From Elysia marginata (lineage: Eukaryota > Mollusca > Gastropoda > Plakobranchidae), in contig BMAT01007415.1 in NCBI GenBank assembly GCA_019649035.1, forward strand, positions 106,968-139,378: a DNA stretch of 32,411 nt. The letters are read 5' to 3'. The notes below the pieces were generated by a model that searched no databases, had not been told where the DNA came from, and saw nothing but the letters and a program-made list of their open reading frames with translations. Both the position numbers and the translations under genes were made by a program. This document shows positions 1 to 26,148 of the stretch, piece by piece; positions within the stretch are counted from its first letter, which is position 1, and every line of letters begins with the position of its first letter.

Positions 1-22
1 CTACTACTACTACTACTACTAC
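1..22. repeat. (CTA)n microsatellite, cut by window edge
   Basis: A pure CTA trinucleotide run opens the window and is followed by a C-rich stretch. Its true length is unknown because it continues beyond the left edge. Confidence 0.9.
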
Positions 23-627
23 CCCCTCCCCCTTTTTGGCGATGTTTCTGTTAAGAACTGTGTCGACTGAAGGTGGCTAATACTACGCCGAATAGACTGC
101 ACTGAGATTGCAGCTGTCACATGAAGGACACCACAAAAAGGGGCGTGTCATCTACCAATGGAAATCTCCGTTGTAAGCTAATAAATCTGAAGGTTAGGGT
201 TACTTTCGTTTTCATCTTCGACCATGATTGCCCTTTCAAGCCCAGGCACAGAATCTTGGCCCATATCCTGGTCAAATGTAACCTACAACCCTTCTTAGTA
301 AGAATACTAAGATCCTAGAGGAGAGCTTCTAAGCAGATAACAACTTCGCCCGTTAACCTAGATCTAGGAACTAATTATGCTGCGAATTCTTTTTCTGCTC
401 TCTTCTTCTAGTCGCCGGCAGGAATGTGCAGTCCTTGGTACTTCTGAATCTTTACTTTAGTCCACCAGTTCCATCTTTTGAGGTTCCATTTGACTCTGCA
501 AGTACAATTCATATTCGAGATCAGATATTAAATTCTAAGTGTAAGATCTTTTATTCTTCATATCCAGATTTGAAATTTAAGGTTAACCAAGTTCGATCTA
601 GATCCTGTTCCTGACTGACTGAAAACA
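23..627 (+). other. Upstream flank and presumed 5' UTR of glycerol kinase
   Basis: No conserved coding signal is visible here; the short open frames match nothing I recognise. A pyrimidine tract ending in TAG near 398-411 could be the acceptor of a non-coding 5' UTR exon running into the start codon at 628, but no matching upstream donor can be assigned. No TATA box or other promoter element can be named with confidence. Confidence 0.4.
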
Positions 628-15108
<14,481 letters not shown>

Positions 15109-15451
15109 TGTTGGTTGTAAATATAAAACTACCTTAGGGACTTTAAGACTCTTAGGCAGGAATTTTTCATTACATGTGCTTTAACATGCAGGTGAAAGTC
15201 GGACAGTTCACTCGCATGTTTGTAAAATCAAAGCTATTTTCGGCGTGGTATGATCGACCCAAAAGATTTCCAGTGTGTGGTTGAACAGAAAGACGGAAAC
15301 CACAAATCTACAGGGTCTTTACACGGAGGAGAAACTACAATTTCGACACGTTTTCTTGAAGATGAGGAGGAAAACCTGCAACTCTATTCATACCTCGATA
15401 AACAAGAAACATTATAACTCAAGATTTGTTCTGCATTCTATCCAAATGATT

Positions 15452-15842
15452 CATAAGTCAAAGAGGCTAGTTTTTAGATATCATAGGGTTTCAAAGTTCA
15501 GTCAATCTTCAGAAATCATTTTTTTTTAAAATTTTAAATAGCTATGCCAAAAATAATTTCTGAACAGTTTTTACTCCTTATTCATGCTGAAATTTTATGT
15601 TTTATGAGTATTTTTTACATAGGTAAGTTTGCAAAGTACTTTACACACAATTTTCTCCCATTTCCAAAATTTCACGTCCTAACCCTGTCAACTACAAATA
15701 GCTATTACATTAGGCAGAGGCAGGATAAAGCTTATCCGTCTTTTGAATTTGAAAGAAGACAAATAAAAAATTTCTATGACACCAATATCTTACTTCTTTC
15801 CAAATTCGACTTATGACTTAATTTGACTGGTCACTAGACATT
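15452..15842 (+). repeat. Dispersed repeat family B, copy 2
   Basis: This is the second copy of the repeat at 12712-13121, beginning about 340 bp after the GK stop. A third, weaker fragment may lie near 16265-16315. Confidence 0.7.
15762..15767 (+). promoter_or_regulatory. Candidate polyadenylation signal for GK
   Basis: This is the AATAAA hexamer about 650 bp after the GK stop codon. It lies inside dispersed repeat B copy 2. It is one of few canonical hexamers in this AT-rich stretch, but its use is unproven. Confidence 0.25.
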
Positions 15843-16716
15843 TGTTACCCTCAAGTGGTTAACTATGAACTAAAGCAGTTGATTCTTTTACATGTTTCGC
15901 AACCAGTGCCAATGAGTCGGGCAGGATGTCTTGAATTGTAATTTGGGAACAGGCCTATGAAAAGTCTATCTTCTCCTTTTCTTTCTCAATACTTGAAGAC
16001 AAAAAAAAATTTGTTTATACCTTTCAACAAATTTTCAACCATTTAAGAATGCGATGTATTATGCTTGGACTCCTCGCTTCGTCAACTTCTACAGAGCTTG
16101 ACGCCTGAGCAAATTGGACAGAATCAATCACCCTGACAATATCCTCCATCATTCCCTGTTGTGGACAAGCAATTGGAGGCCGTGTAGATCCTCGTCTGTT
16201 TTAAGTTTCAAGCTCAAAAGCTCAGAAAACTACACTGTTCACAATGGGGAAATGCCCCTTTAGATGAAAATTGCCATGTTTGACTCATTTGGACAGGTTG
16301 CAAAACATACTAACATCCTCTATTAGTTTGACCAAACACAGCTTTTTGTAGTGTTGTTTTTTTTTTTCACCTAAAATTTTATTTCAGTCTGTGAGGAAAC
16401 ATAAATTATGTATACCATTTCCTCAAATGGCTTTTGAATTAAGCAATTTCAATAGCTTGCCTTGAAGGCCCTATATAATGTCAAAACTGTTACCTTGGTG
16501 AATGTTTTGAACTTGCTAAAAGATGAACCAAAAGAAAAAGAAACTTCTGAGGGTGTTTTGTTTTTTGTGATGATATTTATGCATAGAAAATAAGACAACG
16601 AACACCCACGTGCTTCATCAGCCTTGTTTTTTGTTTGTTTTTTTTTTTTGCATTTGTAAGTTGCCAACAATCGCAAGATCTGCAGTGTTTAAGAAAGAAA
16701 GAAGGTGCAGCGCAAA

Positions 16717-16844
16717 GATATGCCAAAATCTTTATATACAGAACATCTTCATTCAAAAACAAAATAATAAAATTGATCGAGATATGCCAAAATCTTCATA
16801 TACAGAACATCTTCATTTAAAAACTAAATGATAAAATTGATCGA
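16717..16844 (+). repeat. 64-bp tandem duplication
   Basis: Two adjacent 64-bp units begin GATATGCCAAAATCTT. They differ at only a few positions, so the duplication is recent. Confidence 0.9.
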
Positions 16845-17519
16845 GTAAGTCATGTTGAGCAAGTGGGGCTTTGGTGGGTAGAAAGTATCATTAAGACATG
16901 GTTAATGGCCAATACATTTAAGAAAATTCTTTTTTTTTTTTTTTAAGTTACACTATACCATATCAGCCACTGGGCTGTTAATGTTGACTTTTACTAGTCA
17001 CGCAGCAAAAGTAGTGTATTTCGCCTGAGCATTTGTCCAATGAATGCATTTATATTAAATTATGTAAGAGTTGTTTGCATTATAAAAAATCCTGCAACAC
17101 TGTAGGACCGCAGCTTTTGGGCTGTTAATCAACATAAGTAGATTTTGATTATGAGGTTGTTCGCAGTTTTCTCAAAGAAGTCATCTTAAAGGAGAACCAA
17201 CCAAAGATTTCCTTAATTTGAACTGCTCAATGTCATCAACATGTTCAGACTAAAACTGCTAAAACAGAATATATTTTATACAAATTCTTTAAGTTTCATG
17301 ATAGTGATACATCCTTGGCTTATCAGATTGACTGAGTCTACCCATCAATTCTATGTTTTATTCGCTTGTCTTCATATACTTGCTTTTATAGCATGTGTTA
17401 TAGCATTAGTTTTAGGCTGGGCAACTGTAAGCAATCTAAAAGAGCTGTGCACAAAGTATTTAAGAAAATTGATACAATTTATATTTGATTTTTTTAATTT
17501 TTTAACATTTGAAAAGTGA

Positions 17520-17748
17520 TTTTCCAAAACTGGATACTTGCAGTTTTTAAGTTTTAGAGAAAGTAAAATAAACTTCTTGTTTTTCTCCTCTTTTGTCTTT
17601 GTTAAACTACGCACATGATACTGTGACTTAAGGATGCCTTTTGCCAACTTGTGGTTTGAAATGTGGTCTGTTTACCTCAATATCAAGAATTAAGTAAGAG
17701 GAGTATCTCTCATTTCATTAAAAATGCAAATACCAAGATATGGAAAAC
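17520..17748 (+). repeat. Dispersed repeat family A, copy 2
   Basis: This is the partner of 11251-11493, lying in the intergenic region. It has no terminal inverted repeat or coding potential that I can see. Confidence 0.6.
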
Positions 17749-19022
17749 TGCTCTTTATTTAAAAAAAAAACAGACAGAAGAAAACTGCTTATTGTCTAAA
17801 CATTTTTTTATCCATTTAAAGAAAGTTTTCATTTGTAGTATTAAGCTGTTGTTATAAAAATTGTTTTAAGGAGGTGCTTATAGTTTTTTGTTGACCTTAG
17901 TTTTGTCACTGACCCTTTAAAAGTGTCTGTTGCAATCGATTTTGCCTTTCATTTTGTGTTGCTCTTTCTTCCCCTCAAGTCGGCCAATTCTTAACTAAGT
18001 TTCATTTTATTTATTTTTTTTTCTCTATTAAAATATCAGTATATATCTATTCTATTTACTCTCAAACAAAGAATTACAATAATAAACGAACTTTCTTTTA
18101 ATGAAAGTGAAAAAAATAAATTATAGACCCTAAACCTTTTTACTCTAGAAAATGCTACACTGTATCTCCCTGTGTCTTTTTAACATGGAATCCCCGTTTC
18201 CTATTTCCATAATTTATTTGTTTAATTAGATGATAATATATATGTTAAGATATATCTCATATTTACATTGTAGCAAAAGATCTAAAGTACAGTATTTATG
18301 ATTCTCTGTGATTTTCACGAGGTAGATAGATAAAGACAATGGAAGTATTGTGATTATTATAGCTCTAATTTTTATGATATTGATGATATTGATTACTATC
18401 TTTGAGAACATTATAACTTGTAGGAAAAGCTTTGGAAAATGTTTATTTATGCCTCACAAAATTTGACCATGGCTTTGGACAGCCGTCTGCATAAATAGGT
18501 AGAGAGAAACGTTTTCCATTATAGAAAAAAGTTATTCATGTTTTTAATTCTGTGATTTCATAGATGATTGTTATTATCATCACCATCATTTCATTTTACC
18601 TTCTAAATATTTTCTGTTATTTTCAAACGTCCCCCCTACCTAGTTTTTTTCCAGCGCTCTGAGATTCAGTCCTTCACTTTTTTTTATACAAGTTGTTGAC
18701 TGTCTTTCATCTCTCCCTCATTAAAACAGCTGATTGTTGGTGCTTTCGACTTGCCATTACATGTTGGTGGCGATGCATTTTGCATTTTTCATTACTCTTT
18801 TTGCATGTTATAAGTAAAAGATTTAAATTAATGATAATGAACAACAAATTACGAAAAGTAAGCATGTTACTGTAGTATTTTTTTTCTTGTCTTCAGCATC
18901 TCTGAATCTTATTACAAGAAATAGTCAGAGCAGTTGAGAAAAGTTGGGGCCATTTTACTCTAATACTCACCCAAACTGTCACAAATGAAAATCCTTGATG
19001 AAGATATAAACAGTTACTATTT

Positions 19023-19133
19023 ATTGGGAATTAAAATAGAGCACAAATTATCATTCTTGCCTGCAAGCAATTGACTTTAAAGAGGGAGTTTGCAAACAGG
19101 AATGATAATTTGTGCTCTAATCTCATTCCCATT
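19023..19133 (-). mobile_element. 111-bp hairpin MITE-like element, copy A
   Basis: Two arms of about 44 nt are near-perfect reverse complements (core TAGAGCACAAATTATCAT) around a short loop. The element has a homologue of almost equal length at 28606-28717. There is no coding capacity. It could be a non-autonomous foldback/MITE element; a structured RNA is an alternative. Confidence 0.8.
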
Positions 19134-19714
19134 ACTGGATAATTCTCATCTTTGATTTCACTTGTTCTTGCCGCTAAACACGCTGGACATGTATATATGT
19201 GAATTGAAAGTCAAAACTGCAAGTATTTTAATTACATTTTTTTATTAGCAGTGATTGTAGACTTCGACCAAAGCTCTTATTTAGTCTCACTGGCCATATC
19301 TCAGCAGTATTAATTATTATTGGTTTTTTTTTCATCATTGATTTCCTTGACTCTATTTTACTTAGCTACTAAGCCTCCTTAGTAAACAAGCCCAACAGCA
19401 AAATGTTATTAAAGCTGAGCATAAATTCGCTACTGATCTATCTAATTTGAGTTAATGGTATAATTAGAACAAAGTAGATCTCACCTTGAGTGGGCCGGCC
19501 CTCTCAAAAGTTTTGTAAACTGTCAGCTGGAAGAGGTTAATTTTGTTTCTGTGGGATTTCAGTGAATTTCTCATGGACTTTGCTTCACTCACTTGGTTGT
19601 TACATGTTATAGTACATTGTTGTAATGAGATTTTATTGAGGTTTTAAATGCTTATGTATACGCAAATTTGTTTAACTAATATTTTTGTCATTTTTCACCA
19701 AACCTTTTCTTACT

Positions 19715-19985
19715 CAGATTTGACCTCAATCCCCAAAACCCAGCTAAAATCGAAAATTTGAATTTTTAAAAATATTATACCTGACTAGAAAGCATACAAT
19801 TTCAACAACTTTATGCAAAAGACAAAATGCATTTATCTTTAAGGTTTTTTTTTCTTTAGGAATTTTTAAATGAGGGAGATTTGAGTGATTTTTTAGGAGT
19901 TTGTATTTAAAACTGAGAAATTGCCTGTAGCTCAGAATAGGGCCGGCAATTTTAAGCTGGTTTTTCGGGATTGGGGTCCCATATT
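19715..19985. repeat. Weak inverted repeat
   Basis: ACCTCAATCCCCAAAACCCA near 19724 pairs imperfectly with the reverse complement of sequence at about 19945-19978. It may be a decayed foldback element. Confidence 0.35.
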
Positions 19986-21296
19986 TTTTCTTAGTTTAAG
20001 TTTTTTGTTCAAGTTAAAAAATGTTTTAAGGGTTTGAAAATTTATGATAAATGCTAATTCCATTTGCAGTTCAATATGTGCATTTTCTAGTTTCCACTTT
20101 TTGAAATTGAGCACAAGAATGGTCCATCAAAGTCAAAATTTCAATATTGTTCATTGTTATAAAAATCAAATAGTCCTCATTTCTTTTTTTTTTTTTTTTG
20201 TAGATTATTGCTTCGAAATTTTTTTTCACAACATAGCTGTTTGATGTTTGAATAACTTAAAAAACCAAAAGTAGTTCAGGATCGTTAATGTTATACTATC
20301 TCATGTTTTTTGCATTTATTCTAGAATGTCATTAAGTGGACTTTGATAATATCAATTAAATGGATCAAATAATCATGCAATTAATTACGTTCATGTTAAC
20401 TTAATATATCTGTTGATTCCAATTAAATCAAATATTGTACCAAACATTTGCTTTTTGTTTTGTTTTTTTAGTGCTATTTCTGTGATTCTTACTTTTTTAA
20501 AAACTTTTCCTCAATGGACTGCTTTGTTTGGCAAGCCTGGCTTGATTTTTTTTAAAGGCTTTTCAATTAGATACCATAGTTGTTCCTTCAAGGATAATTT
20601 TGTATCATAAGGTGTTCCTTCGGGGAAATTTTATCATTAGTTGTTTTAATAATTTTTTTATCGTCAGCTTTTCTCTAAATCAAAGAGTTCATTTTACATA
20701 AAACCAAAGCGTTTAACTGCTAGGAAGTAATATCTTCATTCAGAAGATGGCGAATCCTATTTTCTCTTCTTATCTTTAAATTACATACATGTATTTTTTT
20801 CTGAGTTAAAAAAAAATACGCCGACTTCTTGAGAGATTCAAGAAAATAAATTTCATGTCTACATACTAACATTAATGCTTTGTCCGTACCGGGCTAAAGA
20901 AATAATTATAGCCGTGGTCGCACTCAAGTTCAAAATATTTATATTGGTTGTGATGCATGGTAACATTTTTATGTGAAACATCACAATTTACAAATGTTCA
21001 AACAGTTTCCTTTCATTACTCTCAATTCATAAGACCGTTTCAGATATTTACAACAAATCACAATAGTAGATTGTAAAAGAGATACAAGGTAGAAGAATGC
21101 AATAATTTTCTACGTTTATGTACATTTTAAATATTACTTTTACTTTCAATCTCTAGAGATTTTGACATTTATGAACATTTTAACAGCATAGGCACTAATT
21201 AATATCTTGAAGAAAAAAAGGTCTTGGTGTATTTCGTAACATTTCAACTCTTAAACATATTCCACCTGAATTTTCAGGGTTTTTTTCAAGTTGAAT

Positions 21297-21360
21297 CTGA
21301 ATCAACCTGAATTTTTATGAATTATTTTTTTAGGTAAAACCTGAATCAAGTAGAATTTTT
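21297..21360. repeat. Short direct repeat across the carboxypeptidase stop codon
   Basis: CTGAATCAAGTAGAATTTTT (21341-21360) and CTGAATCAACCTGAATTTTT (21297-21316) are 20-bp direct copies differing at three positions. The first contains the stop codon. Confidence 0.7.
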
Positions 21361-21551
21361 CACTAGCTTGGGCAACTCCCTAGCCATAACCACCAAGCTG
21401 TCAAAATATTCCTCTGCAGAGGGAACTATTTCTTTTGGCGGAAGGAGAAATTGTCTCGGGTCGTCATAGCCAGGCCTGAGCTCTATACAGGCTGCAAAAA
21501 TTCCAGGAACTTCTTTCAATGCCCAATCCTCGCCTGCGCCGCTAGCTGCGT
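21346..21551 (-). CDS. Carboxypeptidase terminal exon (catalytic Glu, stop)
   Basis: This completes Tyr 278, then reads [20 protein letters not shown] and [20 protein letters not shown], and ends KLVKNST with a TGA at 21346-21348. E-L-R is the general-base motif. The usual S-G-x-[SD]-x-D-W loop appears as SGAGEDW. The stop codon lies in a short duplicated sequence. Confidence 0.96.
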
Positions 21552-21591
21552 CTGTGTCAATAAAATAATGATGATAATAACTTTACTGCTA

Positions 21592-21632
<41 letters not shown>

Positions 21633-21701
21633 ACTACTACTACTACTACTAAAATTAATAACAACAACAGCATCAACAGCAGCAGCAATAAAAATGATGG
21701 C

Positions 21702-21742
<41 letters not shown>

Positions 21743-24700
21743 TGATGATGATAATAATAATTGCCATAATATAGCGCCAAACCCCACTGTGAGCAAGCTC
21801 TAGGCGCTTTAACATAAAAGTTAAAACCAAACTGTAACACATTAATATACTAATGTAATGCGCACACAGCAATCAGAGCAAATTCACTCAATTTCCGAAG
21901 TGAAAATATAATATTTTGTCTTTAAAAGCGAACTGAACCTTCAAGTGAATTGAAATTTCTATAATGAATGTGCAGATACTTCCACAGGTATGGCAAGGTA
22001 CATGTAAGTTTACCATCGCTTTCTTCGTCCTTTCCTTTTTATTTTTTTTCTCAGACTGGCTTGTACCGTGTCTAGGAGGAAACAATTTTCAGTGCATGTG
22101 TTAATGCTAGGTGAGTGCTATGTTATTCTAGGTCAATCATACAAAAAATGGTTATACTTATAGTCTTACACTGCCGAAAAATTCAGTCTCCAGATTTTAC
22201 ACGTTTCCCACAGTAGGTAAGTACACACTAAATCAAGTTCAGCTAAAATTTCCGAGCATCACATACAATACAAACAGGACGGCTACTTGTAAAGCGTTCA
22301 AATACTAACATACCATCAAAAATTTAATTTCGTATACTGCCTGTAACCCGTACCTATTTTAACTGGTGGAAGGACTGAGAATAATGTGGATAAATTGCTT
22401 TCCGGGTGCAATTACTACAACATGAATCGTGTTTGGAAATCGTCGTGTGGATCAGCGTGGCTCAGTGGTTAGAGCACCGGTCTCGTGGACCGGTGCCTGC
22501 GGGTTCGATTCCCAATTACGACGCACCTTGTTGTAATTTCTTTAGGAAAGCAATTTATTTTACATTTTTCTCAGTCTATCCACCTTTTAAAACGAGTAAC
22601 TGGCTAAAGGCAGTGCTGGAAGTTTGTGGAATACAGCTGTATTAGTACTTGAGTGCCAAACAGGCAGCTGGACTGTGATGCTATGAAATATCAGTTGAAT
22701 TTGCTTTGGTGTGTAAAGGCCTGCAGCTGTGGGGAAATATGTAAAGTCTTGAGACTGCCTTCTGTGGTACGTAAGACTATCACCATATATTTTTAATACA
22801 TGTTGAAGACTTACATCCTAGCAGGGGATATGCTTGGCCCTTGCGGTATTCGGTCCCGTGACGGACTCGAATAGCTGTGGTCATCAACTCTGCGATGCGA
22901 TCCTGACATGACACAGAAGTTTTAGACACGTGATTCCTATTTTTTATTTATTTCCTGTTGCTTTTATCCCGAGCGCAAAAACCAGAACGGTCAATAAAAT
23001 CAGGACGTAGAAAGGTTAAAATAATTTACATAAGTCATCTATGATATTGCCTAAGGGTTTTCAGTTTTGAGTTCACAAACGTTCATACGAAAGCAACCAC
23101 TTCCTTTGAATTGTTAAGAGGAAGACATTATAATAACAATAGCGTTTGTACCGGTTCTGCAATAATTCTGTATTAGTGGGTGTTCTCAAAGGTTCTTTTA
23201 CAGCGAATGCATACAATTTTTCTTGTTCATTGTTTATAATGTGTTGTTTTATAAGTGTAAGCTTATCACACAAATACTTGAAAAATTAAAAAAAAAATTA
23301 ACTTAGAACATAAATCTCTGTGTATTTCTGTACAAAATGATAGGCTACATGACCTTCTAAGTTGTTTCATGACAAAATGAGAGATATTTAAAAAACGCAA
23401 CACCCACCAAAAAAATAAAAAGGGAAAAAACCATGGAATTATTGAGAGTTAAGCATATTATGATCTAAATCTCTACATCTAGATTAGATATGAATTGAAT
23501 CCTGCTTAAACTTTTGGATTCAAACTTGTTTTCATAAGTAAATCTAGAGCTTTTAAAGAAATTTCTAAAATATAAAGAGCATTATCATATACTACATGTA
23601 TGTTCTTTGATATGCCTATCTATTAATTTGTTGTTTCATTCTATCTCGTTTTGATCTCGATCTAACTTCAAATGGGTCTTAAAATTTATCCTGTTTTTTT
23701 TTAATTCATGCATGTTGCTTGCATCCTTGAATAAGTAATTAGCATCTTAAGTCCAATAAAAAAGACTAGTGCCAGCAGTGGAAGTTGTGGCAGCAACAGT
23801 GGCAGTAGCGCTTAAATCTACGACTACTTATTAAACTAAGAAAATGAAAAAAAAATTATTCGTCGCTGTAGGTATAGCCAAAGCACTGAGTAAGCCAGTT
23901 CAACTTTGACCTAATCATTTCATTATTTTCTAAGAATATTCACTTCTCTCATAAGTTAAAATGGGAAACCCAATTATTTCTCAAAGCTTTTTTAATACCT
24001 GTATGTGTTTTTACTCTCTGTTATTCGTTAAAGAATGAACCTTGGTTAAAGAATGAACCAAGCATTATAAGATATAAATCCACAAACTTTCACCCCCTCC
24101 CTCTGGATGTACCGTACACAGAATAATGAACGGATACAAATACAAATCGCCTCTTCGTGTGAGTCCGAAAGCCCGCCATCTTAGGTGGTCTGAGGCCTAT
24201 ATAAACATCACCGTGCTTGGCCTGAAAGGTTGTTACTCTGATATCTAACACAACAAAACATTAACCCTGAATCCGTCACTTTCACTGCTTTTTTCCTTGT
24301 TCCTATCTAAGTAGCAGATCGCCCACCCCCTTTACCCCACCCTCTCCGCTACACACTTCACCTTTAGAACGGGAGACACCCACCCACAGACAGACACACA
24401 CACACACACATATTTTAAAACTCACGATATCATCATAGTTGTCTGGCCACAGAGGTTCCTCACTGAATCCCCATGGGACAATGATGACCTAGAACAGATA
24501 GAATAGTTCAGACGTCATACACGTGTGCATTTATTTAAACAATAATTAAAATTTAATAAACATACTCTAAAAACCTACCCGCAAACCAAAAAAAAAATTA
24601 CCAAAACGTTAACCAACGCGTTAACCAACCAAACAACCCACCATCCAAACAACTCACCTACTAATTGCCCAAGCAACCAACCAACCAACCAACCACCCAA

Positions 24701-24777
24701 ACAACCCACCTACTACCCAACCAACTAAGCAACTAAAAATGGAATAATCGAGTGAATAAAAAAAATATGTCACCTCC

Positions 24778-24814
<37 letters not shown>

Positions 24815-26099
24815 GATTCATCAAACGTCCTGGCTAGTTTACTACTTATGGTCTGTCGTGAATTGCCAAGCAACAACATCTCTTCATGAAGCTTCGAAAA
24901 CCCCCAAATAAAAAAAACGATTTAACCCCTGATAAAAACACAATTATACATGCATAATATTAAGTTCTCCCTGTCCAAGTAGTTAGTGATATCCTAATTA
25001 TTTGTGAGGCTCCATACGAAAAGGGATAGATGTCGTACGAGATACACTTGCGTTGAAGAGCAAGAAATGTGAAAATCTAATCTGGCATCTAATTTAACAC
25101 ACCACAAGCTGCTAAGTACCTCCACAATTACATTTATGCAAATAGTGAATGAACACACCAAAGTTCTATTTCACAAATATCTTTGCAAACTCAACTTTAC
25201 TCAAATGGGCCCAGTGGGTTAAAAGCAATATATTAAAAAAAAAACGTGATATTCGGATAGTATGTAGATAAGTTACGGCTTGTTAAAATTTTTAAATAGT
25301 GGAGGCAGCCACTGAGCCATCAAATATTTGAGAAATTTTAAAGGTATGATCTCTATACCTACAATTTTTAAGAAGCATACCTTGAATATTATCGTTTGTT
25401 CTCTGTGTTTGTTGCTTATCGCTACGTGATAGTGTGCTTTCAGATTCAAATGGTTGCCTTTAGTGCGATTTGGATCTTCCCCTTCAAGCAAGCAAGTTAT
25501 AAAGGCTAAGCAAGAACCTTCGCCATGAAATTTTTCTTCATCTCAGTTGCAAGGCGGTGGATGCCGACGCTACTATAAATCGATGGTTCGAATCTTACAC
25601 AAAGGCTGACATTTTGGACATATCCACGTGAATTCTACTTCTCTCCACTGCTTATTTCATATCTTTAAAGACTTTCAAACATTTGTTGAAATATACGCCG
25701 ATTTGTAGGTTTTGAAAAAAAAAATGAGAGCCATGTTTGAGCAGCCTTTGAAGAGCATTTTAAAAACCCATCAAAATACAGAGGAGTCTTGTTAAGATAA
25801 GCACAGTCCCTTCTAGGCCAAGCTAAAACTCTTATTTGTTTAATTTTTATATTAAAGAACAATACATGTATTATGACGGAGAAAAAGGAGAAAAAAGTAT
25901 CAAAATTTCTATTAAATCGAATCTAAAACTAAACACTGAAGACCCATATTAAGATTCGGATTTAAATCCTAATCCAGATTCAGAGTGCTAATCAGATCCG
26001 ATTTTTTATTCTTTCACTCCGAAAGAAATGAGATGTCACCCTGTGAAGAGCTTTCAATACAAAAGTAAGAAACATCAATGCAACATTGTGTAAACAGGT

Positions 26100-26148
<49 letters not shown>

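Larger units (their letters stand above)
15109..21345. other. Convergent intergenic region (about 6.2 kb)
   Basis: No exon with recognisable protein similarity is visible on either strand. The region should contain the 3' UTRs of GK (left) and the carboxypeptidase (right). It holds dispersed repeats A and B, a 64-bp tandem duplication, a 111-bp hairpin element and a weak inverted repeat at 19715-19985. The remainder is AT-rich with T and A homopolymers. Confidence 0.6.

Noticed and set aside
15202..15435. Short plus-strand open frames downstream of the GK stop as an extra gene
   Set aside because: Composition is like the flanking non-coding DNA, no motif is recognisable, and the region is better explained as GK 3' UTR.
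20560..20640. Tandem-like GTTCCTTC phrases about 36 bp apart
   Set aside because: Only two short, diverged copies; not distinguishable from chance in AT-rich DNA.
21451..21872. Open frames rich in Leu, Ile, Ser or Ala runs
   Set aside because: These are translations of the trinucleotide microsatellite in several frames. The real coding sequence nearby is the carboxypeptidase terminal exon in a different frame.
22441..22523. Functional tRNA-Thr(CGT) gene
   Set aside because: Boxes A and B and the anticodon stem are good, but the acceptor and T stems do not form a standard cloverleaf, and the head is joined to a repeated body domain, so it is a SINE.
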